From assembly GCA_959599915.1 (NCBI GenBank), contig CAUGJE010000001.1, positions 186,001-250,000 on the forward strand: 64,000 nucleotides of DNA, given 5' to 3'. Each line of letters starts with the position of its first letter. The first letter of the stretch is position 1. A model generated the notes under the pieces. That model saw only the letters and a program-made list of their open reading frames with translations. It was not told the origin of the DNA and did not search any database. This document shows, in pieces, positions 50,115 to 56,871 of the stretch. This DNA comes from an uncultured Collinsella sp. Lineage in GTDB: Bacteria > Actinomycetota > Coriobacteriia > Coriobacteriales > Coriobacteriaceae. A program made the translations under genes and the position numbers.

Positions 50115-50152
50115 CCTGAGCGAGCAGAGTTAAGCAGACATCAACGTGTCGT

Positions 50153-50303
50153 CTCCCGAGCACGGCGGAGGGCCGGAGAAATATATTAAGGTCATCGCGA
50201 GTTCCGCACGCAAAGGAGAGCACTTAATGTGCTCTCCGTCTTGCGCAGGACTGTAGAGCAGGGACCTTAATATATTTCTCCGGCCCTCCGCCGTGCTCGG
50301 GAG
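50153..50303 (+). repeat. Long-hairpin element, CACTTAATGTG-core family, copy 4
   Basis: Perfect 41-bp arms (50153-50193 and 50263-50303) flank a 69-bp core with GAGTTCCGCACG, GGAGAGCACTTAATGTGC and GGACTGTAGAGCAG. The arms include GGAGAAATATATTAAGG, unlike the GC-rich arms elsewhere, while the core is nearly identical to copies 2 and 3. Confidence 0.9.
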
Positions 50304-50356
50304 CCATCCACGCACTTTACCTGCGTAAACAATGTGAGTGAAATATGAATCTCGAT

Positions 50357-50381
50357 GGATACGCCCGCAGCCGTGTATACT
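50357..50381 (+). promoter_or_regulatory. GGAYACGCCCG motif and -10-like box upstream of rplC
   Basis: GGATACGCCCGCAGCCG is followed by TGTATACT, a good extended -10 type box (TATACT at 50376-50381). No clear -35 is seen. The motif also precedes rplB at 52222 and rpsL at 33085. Confidence 0.5.
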
Positions 50382-50492
50382 AAACAGCTGTGTGAAACCA
50401 GGGGAGTATTCTGGCTGGACAAAATGCCTGCTTAATAGGGTTGTCAGGTAGTCCGGGCGAAATACAAGGCTGGGGAGCACGTCGTGTAAGTA

Positions 50493-50544
50493 GTGGTCCT
50501 CTAGGGGCGTACGCTCGGTGGTGTACGCATTGTCCCAAGACCAC
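50493..50544 (+). promoter_or_regulatory. Folded leader of the rplC operon
   Basis: GTGGTC (50493-50498) pairs with GACCAC (50539-50544), enclosing GCGTAC (50507-50512) with GTACGC (50523-50528). It ends about 20 bases before the rplC start, close to the ribosome site, a position suited to ribosomal-protein autoregulation. The regulator is unknown. Confidence 0.45.
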
Positions 50545-50564
50545 GCGAGAGTTGGGATCATATC

Positions 50565-51185
50565 TTGATCAGCATGATTCTCGGCCGCAAGATTGGCATG
50601 ACCCAGGTTTGGGACGAGGACGATAACGTCGTTCCCGTCACGGTCATCCAGGCTGGCCCCTGCGCTGTCTCGCAGGTTAAAACTCAGGCAACCGACGGCT
50701 ATGACGCCGTCCAGATCGGTTTCGGCGACATCAAGGCCAAGAACGTGAACAAGCCCATGGCTGGTCACTTCGCCAAGGCTGGCGTCGAGCCTGTCCGCTT
50801 CCTTCGTGAGGTCCGCGTCGAGAACGGCGAGGAGCACAAGGTCGGCGAGGTCGTCACCGTCGCTGATTTCGCTGATGTCGAGAAGGTCGACGTCATCGGT
50901 ACCTCCAAGGGTAAGGGCTTCCAGGGTCGCATCAAGCGCTGGGGTCAGCGCCGCGGTCCTATGACGCATGGTTCTCACTTCCAGCGTCACCCCGGTTCTA
51001 TCGGTCAGTGCGCCTATCCTGCGCGCGTCCTCAAGGGCGTCAAGATGGCCGGTCACATGGGTAACGAGCGCGTTACCGTCAAGAACCTTTCCGTTGTCCG
51101 CATCGATGCCGAGCAGAACCTCATCTTGGTCAAGGGCGCTGTCCCGGGTGCCAAGAATGGTCTCGTCGCCATCCGTATGGCCTAA
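50565..51185 (+). CDS. rplC: Ribosomal protein L3
   Basis: A 206-residue L3 (uL3), which reaches the peptidyl-transferase centre. ILGRKIGMTQVWDEDDNVVPVTVI starts the protein, and the loop RGPMTHGSHFQRHPGSIG is characteristic. TTG 50565 is used as start because GGGA lies seven bases upstream and bacterial L3 begins with the MISxILG pattern. It opens this ribosomal block without rpsJ. Confidence 0.96.
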   Translation: MISMILGRKIGMTQVWDEDDNVVPVTVIQAGPCAVSQVKTQATDGYDAVQIGFGDIKAKNVNKPMAGHFAKAGVEPVRFLREVRVENGEEHKVGEVVTVADFADVEKVDVIGTSKGKGFQGRIKRWGQRRGPMTHGSHFQRHPGSIGQCAYPARVLKGVKMAGHMGNERVTVKNLSVVRIDAEQNLILVKGAVPGAKNGLVAIRMA

Positions 51186-51231
51186 GGGCCCAGCCCATTT
51201 AGCCCAGCGTCATACCAAGGAGAACACTTAA

Positions 51232-51858
51232 ATGGCAAAGTTTGAAGTAAAGAACAGCGAGGGCAAGAAGGTCGCCGAGGCCGAGCTCGCCGCTGAGGTG
51301 TACGGCATCGAGCCGAACATCCACGTTATGCACCACATCGTCAAGTGCCAGATGGCCTCTTGGCGTCAGGGCACCCAGTCTGCTAAGGGTCGCTCTGAGG
51401 TTTCCGGTGGCGGCAAGAAGCCTTGGCGTCAGAAGGGTACCGGCCGTGCCCGCCAGGGTTCCATCCGTGCTGCCCAGTGGCGTCACGGTGGCGTCGTCTT
51501 CGCCCCCAAGCCCCGTTCTTACGCTAAGCGTATGAACAACAAGGAGGTCAAGCTGGCTATGCGCTCCGCGCTGTCCGCCAAGCTGGCCGATGGCGAGCTC
51601 GTGCTCGTCGACGACTACGGCTTCGAGAAGCCTTCCACCAAGGCTGCCGTCGCCATGCTCAAGGCTCTCGGCCTTGAGGGCAAGCGTCTGACCATCATCG
51701 TTCGCGATGAGGACGTCAACGCCTACCTGTCGTTCCGCAACATTCCCAAGACGTTCATCATCACCGCCGACGAGGCCAACACTTATGATCTCGTCAACAA
51801 CAACGCTGTGCTGATGCCCGCCGACATCGCCGCTCACTTCGGGGAGGTGCTTGCATAA
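51232..51858 (+). CDS. rplD: Ribosomal protein L4
   Basis: A 208-residue L4 (uL4) with the exit-tunnel loop GGGKKPWRQKGTGRARQGSIR. In E. coli, L4 represses its own operon; whether it binds the leader at 50493 is unknown. AAGGAG is before ATG 51232, and rplW starts at the base after its stop codon. Confidence 0.97.
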   Translation: MAKFEVKNSEGKKVAEAELAAEVYGIEPNIHVMHHIVKCQMASWRQGTQSAKGRSEVSGGGKKPWRQKGTGRARQGSIRAAQWRHGGVVFAPKPRSYAKRMNNKEVKLAMRSALSAKLADGELVLVDDYGFEKPSTKAAVAMLKALGLEGKRLTIIVRDEDVNAYLSFRNIPKTFIITADEANTYDLVNNNAVLMPADIAAHFGEVLA

Positions 51859-52146
51859 ATGACCGCCCACGAGATCATCATCCGTCCGATCGTGTCCGAG
51901 CGTTCCTTCTCCGGCATGGAGCAGAACAAGTACACGTTCGAGGTCGCCAAAGATGCTAACAAGTATCAGATCAAGGACGCTGTCGAGGAGATCTTCGGCG
52001 TCAAGGTCGTTCGCGTGAACACCCTGACGGTCAAGCCCAAGACCAAGCGCGTACGCTATGTCGCCGGCAAGACCCGTTCTTGGAAGAAGGCCATCGTCAC
52101 GCTGGCCGAGGGCGACACCATCGAGGTCTTTGGCAACCAGGCCTAA
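51859..52146 (+). CDS. rplW: Ribosomal protein L23
   Basis: A 95-residue L23 (uL23) at the exit-tunnel rim, docking site for trigger factor and SRP. IIIRPIVSERSFSGMEQNKYTFEVA and KTKRVRYVAGKTRSWKKAIVTL match the family. It abuts rplD; a hairpin and a gap of 179 bases separate it from rplB. Confidence 0.97.
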   Translation: MTAHEIIIRPIVSERSFSGMEQNKYTFEVAKDANKYQIKDAVEEIFGVKVVRVNTLTVKPKTKRVRYVAGKTRSWKKAIVTLAEGDTIEVFGNQA

Positions 52147-52164
52147 GACTCGCTGCTGTTGAGT

Positions 52165-52200
52165 GAGCTCATGCCTCCCAAATAGGGGAGGCGAGAGCTC
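52165..52200 (+). terminator. Hairpin between rplW and rplB
   Basis: GAGCTC-at-GCCTCCC and GGGGAGGC-ga-GAGCTC form a two-part stem, followed by AAGGTTTTGG. It may attenuate read-through within the ribosomal operon. Confidence 0.5.
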
Positions 52201-52221
52201 AAGGTTTTGGGCGTATAAAAT

Positions 52222-52245
52222 GGACACGCCCGGAACCGTGTATAC
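52222..52245 (+). promoter_or_regulatory. GGAYACGCCCG motif upstream of rplB
   Basis: GGACACGCCCGGAACCG followed by TGTATAC, closely matching the site before rplC at 50357 (about 20 of 24 positions). TATAAAAT lies immediately upstream. It suggests an internal promoter for the rplB part of the operon. Confidence 0.5.
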
Positions 52246-52325
52246 GTCCGGTGTCATCGCACCCGAGGCAGAACCTCGAATCCCTGTCTGCGATGGCTAA
52301 CGGATTCCTATTGAAAGGGATTGTA

Positions 52326-53156
52326 ATGGCTGTAAAGCACCTTAAGCCGACCTCCGCTGGTAGGCGTTGGCAGACGATCTCCGACTTCTCCGAGATCACC
52401 TGCACCAAGCCCGAGAAGTCTCTTCTCGAGCCCCTGCCCAAGAAGGCCGGTCGTAACAACAACGGTCGCATCACCACCCGCCACCAGGGCGGCGGCGTGA
52501 AGCGTCGTTACCGCGTGATCGACTTCAAGCGCAACAAGGACGGCGTGCCCGCCAAGGTTGCCACGATCGAGTACGATCCGAACCGTTCCGCTCGCATCGC
52601 TCTGCTGCACTACGCTGACGGTGAGAAGCGCTACATCCTGGCCCCCAAGGGCCTCGAGGTCGGTCAGACCATCATGTCCGGTTCTGACGCCGACATCAAG
52701 CCGGGCAACGCTCTGCCCCTCGCCGACATCCCCGTCGGTACGCTCATCCACGCCGTCGAGTTCCAGCCGGGCAAGGGCGCTGCTATCGCCCGTTCTGCCG
52801 GTAACTCCTGCCAGCTGATGGGTAAGGAGGGCAAGTACGCTATCGTCCGTATGCCTTCCTCCGAGATGCGCCGCATCCTCGTTACCTGCCGCGCCACCGT
52901 CGGTGAGGTCGGCAACGCCGATCACGCCAATATCGTCATCGGCAAGGCCGGCCGTAAGCGTCACATGAACGTGCGCCCGACCGTCCGCGGTACCGTCATG
53001 AACCCTGTCGACCACCCGCACGGCGGTGGCGAGGGCAAGAACCACACCTCTGGTCGTCCCTCCGTTACCCCCTGGGGTAAGCCGACGAAGGGCCTTCGTA
53101 CGCGCAAGAAGAAGAAGGTCTCGAACCAGCACATCATTCGTCGCCGTAAGAAGTAA
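52326..53156 (+). CDS. rplB: Ribosomal protein L2
   Basis: A 276-residue L2 (uL2), needed for subunit joining and peptidyl transfer. It contains HLKPTSAGRRWQTISDFSEI, GGGVKRRYRVIDFKR, and near the end VMNPVDHPHGGGEGKNH with the conserved histidine. ATG 52326 has AAAGGGA upstream; the longer frame from 52251 would include the leader and is rejected. Confidence 0.97.
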   Translation: MAVKHLKPTSAGRRWQTISDFSEITCTKPEKSLLEPLPKKAGRNNNGRITTRHQGGGVKRRYRVIDFKRNKDGVPAKVATIEYDPNRSARIALLHYADGEKRYILAPKGLEVGQTIMSGSDADIKPGNALPLADIPVGTLIHAVEFQPGKGAAIARSAGNSCQLMGKEGKYAIVRMPSSEMRRILVTCRATVGEVGNADHANIVIGKAGRKRHMNVRPTVRGTVMNPVDHPHGGGEGKNHTSGRPSVTPWGKPTKGLRTRKKKKVSNQHIIRRRKK

Positions 53157-53188
53157 TTTCGGATACCGAGTTTTAGGAGAAAGCACTT

Positions 53189-53449
53189 ATGAGCAGAAGT
53201 CTCAAAAAGGGCCCGTTCGTGGAGACTCGCCTTCTCTCGCGTATCACCGCGATGAACGAGGCTGGCAAGAAGGACGTCGTGAAGACCTGGTCCCGCGCGT
53301 CCACCATCTTCCCCGAGATGGTTGGTCACACCATCGCCGTCCACGACGGCCGCAAGCATGTGCCCGTGTATGTTACCGAGTCCATGGTTGGTCACAAGCT
53401 CGGCGAGTTCGCGCCGACTCGTACGTTCCGTGGCCACAAGGCCAAATAG
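53189..53449 (+). CDS. rpsS: Ribosomal protein S19
   Basis: An 86-residue S19 (uS19) of the small-subunit head. SRSLKKGPFVETRLLSRI and VGHTIAVHDGRKHVPVYVTE, ending FAPTRTFRGHKAK, are diagnostic. It is slightly shorter than the usual 91-93 residues, lacking part of the C-terminal tail. TAGGAGA precedes ATG 53189. Confidence 0.97.
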   Translation: MSRSLKKGPFVETRLLSRITAMNEAGKKDVVKTWSRASTIFPEMVGHTIAVHDGRKHVPVYVTESMVGHKLGEFAPTRTFRGHKAK

Positions 53450-53463
53450 GGGGTTAACCGTAA

Positions 53464-53835
53464 ATGGCAACTAAGTCTATTGAAACTGAGGCCACCGAGG
53501 TTCGCGCCGTCGCTAAGTACGTGCGTGTTTCCCCCAGCAAGGCCCGCCTGGTGGTCGATCTGATCCGCCGCAAGCCTGTCGCTCAGGCCTTCGACATCCT
53601 CCACTTCTGCGACCGCGCCGTCGCCGTGGATGTCGAGAAGGTTCTCCGTTCCGCCGTTGCGAACGCCGAGAACAACAACGGTCTGCGTGCCGACAACCTG
53701 GTTGTCGCCGCTGCCTATGTTGACGAGGGTCCGACGCTTAAGCGCATCCGTCCCCGCGCCATGGGTTCCGCTTCTCGCATTCTGAAGCGTACTTCCCACA
53801 TCACCGTCGTCGTTGCTCCTCGAAAGGAGGCGTAA
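53464..53835 (+). CDS. rplV: Ribosomal protein L22
   Basis: A 123-residue L22 (uL22) with a loop lining the exit tunnel. AKYVRVSPSKARLVVDLIRRKPV and RPRAMGSASRILKRTSHITVVV are typical; the macrolide-related loop region is intact by eye. It starts 14 bases after rpsS. Confidence 0.97.
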   Translation: MATKSIETEATEVRAVAKYVRVSPSKARLVVDLIRRKPVAQAFDILHFCDRAVAVDVEKVLRSAVANAENNNGLRADNLVVAAAYVDEGPTLKRIRPRAMGSASRILKRTSHITVVVAPRKEA

Positions 53836-53841
53836 AGCTGT

Positions 53842-54552
53842 ATGGGTCAGAAAGTCTACCCCACCGGCTTCCGTCTTGGCATCACCGAGAACTGGCGCTC
53901 CCGCTGGTTCGCAGAGAAGGATTACGCTAAGACCCTCGGTAACGATCTCGAGATCCGCAAGTACCTCGAGAAGCGTCTTTCCCGCGCAGCTGTCTCCCGC
54001 GTCGAGATCGAGCGCGCTGGCGACAAGGTGAAGGTCATCATCCTCACCGCTCGCCCCGGCGTTGTCATCGGTAAGAAGGGTGCCGAGATCGATACCCTCC
54101 GCACCGAGCTCGAGAAGGTCGCTGGCGTCTCCAAGGGCCAGCTCTCCGTCGACGTTGTCGAGATCAAGCGCCCCGAGCTCGACGCCAACCTCGTTGCTCA
54201 GTCTATCGCCGAGCAGCTCGAGGGCCGCGTTGCCTTCCGTCGCGCTATGCGCAAGGCTGTCCAGTCTGCCCGCAAGGCCGGCGCTAAGGGCATCCGTATC
54301 CAGTGCTCCGGTCGTCTCGGCGGTGCCGAGATGGGCCGTCGTGAGTGGTACCGCGAGGGTCGCGTGCCTCTGCACACCCTCCGTGCCAAGATCGACTACG
54401 GCACGGCTGTCGCCAGCACCACCATGGGCGCTTGCGGCGTGAAGGTCTGGATCTACCTGGGCGAGAAGCTCCCGGGCCAGCCTGTTCCCAACCCTGCACT
54501 CGAGGGCTCTTCCCGTCCTCGTCGTCGTAACTCCGAGAGGAGGGGTCAGTAG
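53842..54552 (+). CDS. rpsC: Ribosomal protein S3
   Basis: A 236-residue S3 (uS3) at the mRNA entry site. The KH domain contains VVIGKKGAEIDTLRTEL; the C-terminal part has SGRLGGAEMGRREWYREG. GAAAGGAGG lies 10 bases before ATG 53842. Its last base is the first base of the rplP start codon. Confidence 0.97.
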   Translation: MGQKVYPTGFRLGITENWRSRWFAEKDYAKTLGNDLEIRKYLEKRLSRAAVSRVEIERAGDKVKVIILTARPGVVIGKKGAEIDTLRTELEKVAGVSKGQLSVDVVEIKRPELDANLVAQSIAEQLEGRVAFRRAMRKAVQSARKAGAKGIRIQCSGRLGGAEMGRREWYREGRVPLHTLRAKIDYGTAVASTTMGACGVKVWIYLGEKLPGQPVPNPALEGSSRPRRRNSERRGQ

Positions 54553-55055
54553 TGCTTGCCCCTAAGCGTATTCTTCACCGCAAGGTGCAGCGTGGCTCCA
54601 TGAAGGGCCAGGCCAAGGGTAATACCGAGCTGCATTTCGGCGAGTTTGGTATCCAGGCTCTCGAGGCCCATTGGATCACCAACCGTCAGATCGAGGCCGC
54701 TCGTATTGCCATGACCCGCTACATGAAGCGTGGCGGTCGTGTCTACATCACGATCTTCCCCGATAAGCCCATCACCAAGAAGCCTGCCGAGACTCGCATG
54801 GGTTCTGGTAAGGGTAATCCCGAGGAGTGGGTGGCCGTCGTCAAGCCCGGCCGCATCATGTTCGAGGTCAAGGGCGTGCCCGAGGAGGTCGCTCGCGAGG
54901 CTCTGCGTCTTGCACAGCACAAGCTTCCCATCAAGACCAAGATTGTTGCTGCCAAGAACGCTGAGCAGCGCATCGAGAAGGAGATGGCTGAGGAGGCCGC
55001 TCTCGAGGCCAAGTGGGCTGCTGAGGACGCCGCCGCCGCCAAGGAGGAGAACTAA
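54552..55055 (+). CDS. rplP: Ribosomal protein L16
   Basis: A 167-residue L16 (uL16), which helps position tRNA in the A and P sites. LAPKRILHRKVQRG and FPDKPITKKPAETRMGSGKG are typical. The protein is about 25 residues longer than most L16s, with an acidic Ala/Glu/Lys tail (AEEAALEAKWAAEDAAAAKEEN) likely helical. GTG 54552 overlaps the rpsC stop codon by one base and has AGGAGGGG upstream. Confidence 0.96.
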   Translation: MLAPKRILHRKVQRGSMKGQAKGNTELHFGEFGIQALEAHWITNRQIEAARIAMTRYMKRGGRVYITIFPDKPITKKPAETRMGSGKGNPEEWVAVVKPGRIMFEVKGVPEEVAREALRLAQHKLPIKTKIVAAKNAEQRIEKEMAEEAALEAKWAAEDAAAAKEEN

Positions 55056-55270
55056 TGAAGCCCGCAGAGATTCGTGAGCTCTCGGACGCTCAGCTCGTTG
55101 AGAAGCTGAAGGAAATGCGCGCCGAGCTCTTTAACCTTCGTTTCCAGATGGCCACCAGCCAGCTGGACAACACCGCTCGCGTCAACACCGTGAAGAAGGA
55201 CATCGCTCGCGTCCTCACGGAGCAGCGCGCCCGCGAGATCGCAGCGGAGAAGTCCGCTGTCGCCGAGTAG
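55055..55270 (+). CDS. rpmC: Ribosomal protein L29
   Basis: A 71-residue L29 (uL29), a two-helix protein near the tunnel exit. LSDAQLVEKLKEMRAELFNLRFQMA is diagnostic. It overlaps the rplP stop codon by one base. Confidence 0.96.
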   Translation: MKPAEIRELSDAQLVEKLKEMRAELFNLRFQMATSQLDNTARVNTVKKDIARVLTEQRAREIAAEKSAVAE

Positions 55271-55286
55271 GACCTAAGGAGAGAAC

Positions 55287-55547
55287 ATGACTGATTCGCG
55301 TAACTCGCGTAAGGTCCGTACGGGTGTCGTTACCTCCGTCTCCGGTGCCAAGACCATTGTTGTCACCATCACCGAGCGCAAGCGTCACCCCAAGTACGGC
55401 AAGATGATGACCAGCTCCAAGAAGCTGCACGCTCACGACGAGGAGTGCACGGCTGGCGTGGGCGACACCGTCCGCGTTATGGAGACCCGTCCTATGTCCA
55501 AGATGAAGCGTTGGCGCCTCATCGAGGTCGTCGAGCGCGCTAAATAA
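55287..55547 (+). CDS. rpsQ: Ribosomal protein S17
   Basis: An 86-residue S17 (uS17), a small OB-fold 16S rRNA binder. VRTGVVTSVSGAKTIVVTI and KRHPKYGKMMTSSKKLHAHD match the family. AAGGAGAG lies before ATG 55287. A 118-base gap separates it from rplN and contains AT-rich GTATAAAGG but no certain promoter. Confidence 0.96.
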   Translation: MTDSRNSRKVRTGVVTSVSGAKTIVVTITERKRHPKYGKMMTSSKKLHAHDEECTAGVGDTVRVMETRPMSKMKRWRLIEVVERAK

Positions 55548-55665
55548 GCAGTCGCTCTTACGACTTGTACGTTTCCGAAGATGTGCGTATGCCTGGCTTG
55601 CATACCACGGGCCGTATAAAGGCTGCGCACCTCTCTTCGGTTCTTAGTTCGGAGGAACATCTACC

Positions 55666-56034
55666 ATGATTCAGATGCAAACCATGCTGAACGTCGCCGA
55701 CAACTCCGGCGCTCGCAAGATTCGCTGCATCAAGGTGCTTGGCGGTTCCAAGCGTCGTTATGCAGGCATCGGCGATGTGTTCATCGGTGCTGTCCAAGAG
55801 GCTACCCCTGGCGCCAACGTCAAGAAGAAGGACGTTGTCCGTTGCGTCGTCGTTCGCACCGTTAAGGAGATCCGCCGCAAGGATGGCTCCTACATTCGCT
55901 TTGATGAGAACGCCTGCGTTGTCATCAACAACGATGGTTCGCCCGTCGGCACCCGTATCTTCGGGCCCGTCGCTCGCGAGCTTCGTGACAAGAAGTACAT
56001 GAAGATCGTCTCGCTCGCTCCCGAGACCCTGTAG
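55666..56034 (+). CDS. rplN: Ribosomal protein L14
   Basis: A 122-residue L14 (uL14) at the subunit interface. MIQMQTMLNVADNSGARKI opens the protein; RFDENACVVINNDGSPVGTR and the end KIVSLAPETL are typical. GGAGG lies upstream of ATG 55666. It normally begins the spc operon and is followed by rplX here as elsewhere. Confidence 0.97.
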   Translation: MIQMQTMLNVADNSGARKIRCIKVLGGSKRRYAGIGDVFIGAVQEATPGANVKKKDVVRCVVVRTVKEIRRKDGSYIRFDENACVVINNDGSPVGTRIFGPVARELRDKKYMKIVSLAPETL

Positions 56035-56047
56035 TTAGGGGAGATAT

Positions 56048-56353
56048 ATGTATATCAAGAAGGGCGATAAGGTCCAGGTTCTCTCTGGTAAGGATCGCGG
56101 CAAGCAGGGCGTTGTCCTGCGTGCTCTCCCCGCCGAGAACAAGGTCGTTGTCGAGGGCGTTTCGGTCGTCAAGAAGGCCGTCAAGCCCAACGCTGCCAAC
56201 CAGCAGGGTGGTATCGTTTCGCAGGAGGCTCCCATCGACGCCTCCAACGTCAATCTCGTTTGCCCCGAGTGCGGTAAGGTTACCCGCGTCGGTCACGAGA
56301 AGGACGGCAAGAACAAGCTGCGCGTCTGCAAGAAGTGCGGCCACAAGTTCTAA
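56048..56353 (+). CDS. rplX: Ribosomal protein L24
   Basis: A 101-residue L24 (uL24), an early assembly protein with a KOW motif (IKKGDKVQVLSGKDRGKQG). The C-terminal region has CPECGKVTR and CKKCGHKF, four cysteines forming a likely zinc ribbon, seen in some L24 proteins. It is the last gene of the block; rplE, which usually follows, is absent and a terminator comes instead. Confidence 0.96.
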   Translation: MYIKKGDKVQVLSGKDRGKQGVVLRALPAENKVVVEGVSVVKKAVKPNAANQQGGIVSQEAPIDASNVNLVCPECGKVTRVGHEKDGKNKLRVCKKCGHKF

Positions 56354-56380
56354 GCTGTCGCAACAGTTAAGTTGCTAGCA

Positions 56381-56414
56381 AAGGCCCGGATGCCACGGCA
56401 CCCGGGCCTTTTTC
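56381..56414 (+). terminator. Terminator after rplX
   Basis: AAGGCCCGG and CCGGGCCTT pair across about 12 bases and are followed by TTTC, 28 bases after the rplX stop codon. It ends the ribosomal operon early. Confidence 0.85.
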
Positions 56415-56430
56415 TATCCCTACTCATTGC

Positions 56431-56493
56431 ACTCATTGGGGACAGACTTAAATGAGTAGTTATCTTGCTCATTGGGGACAGACTTAAATGAGT
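56431..56493. repeat. Two tandem inverted repeats with GGGGACAGACTTAA
   Basis: CTCATTGGGGACAGACTTAA followed by ATGAGT occurs at 56431-56457 and 56467-56493 (26 of 27 identical). The ends ACTCATT/AATGAGT are inverted repeats around GGGGACAG. Confidence 0.7.
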
Positions 56494-56696
56494 GGGTTAG
56501 CCGTTGGGGAAGGTCCTTCGCGGGCAGGGCGATCTTCATGGCGTTCCTAGGGTCCTTTCGACCGATATCTCCTGTGCAAATCTTCGGCCTGAGACGTATC
56601 GGGGATCAACCTACTGGATGCATCAAGCATAGATTCTTATCCGCCTAAGAGCCAATATCGGTCGTGCGTCGTGCTCTGTAAATTGCATGCTTGCGT

Positions 56697-56805
56697 GTCT
56701 GTGCGCGTTCTCTTGCGTTCTATTGCGCACTACCGCGTATATATGCGCCATTTACGGGGCAAAAATGACCGTTTAGCGGTGAGACACGCAAAAACGCGCA
56801 CAGAC
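56697..56805. promoter_or_regulatory. Inverted-repeat control region upstream of the dehydrogenase operon
   Basis: GTCTGTGCGCGTT (56697-56709) and AACGCGCACAGAC (56793-56805) are perfect reverse complements 83 bases apart; GCGCAC also occurs near 56725. The sites are good candidates for the DeoR-type regulator encoded in this operon. Confidence 0.5.
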
Positions 56806-56871
56806 GCGCGTGTTTGTGCGAATATAGAGCTATCAGAAATGCAAGACGTTCTATGACACAGGAGGCACATG

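Larger units (their letters stand above)
50115..50564. other. 450-bp gene-free stretch before rplC
   Basis: It holds long-hairpin element copy 4, the GGAYACGCCCG motif with a TATACT box, and a folded leader directly before rplC. Confidence 0.8.
56354..56871. other. 518-bp gene-free stretch after rplX
   Basis: It contains the operon terminator, two copies of a GGGGACAG inverted repeat (56431-56493) and a region rich in GTGCGC/GCGCAC inverted repeats before the dehydrogenase gene. Nothing gene-like was found. Confidence 0.7.

Noticed and set aside
50153..50303. Simple reading of the long-hairpin elements as Rho-independent terminators
   Set aside because: Arms of 35-41 bp and a conserved 65-bp loop far exceed terminator needs, no T-run follows directly in copies 1 and 4, and copy 2 comes after an ordinary rpoC terminator.
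56500..56640. Possible tRNA or small RNA gene after rplX
   Set aside because: No cloverleaf, no T-psi-C GTTCRA box in place and no terminator could be found.
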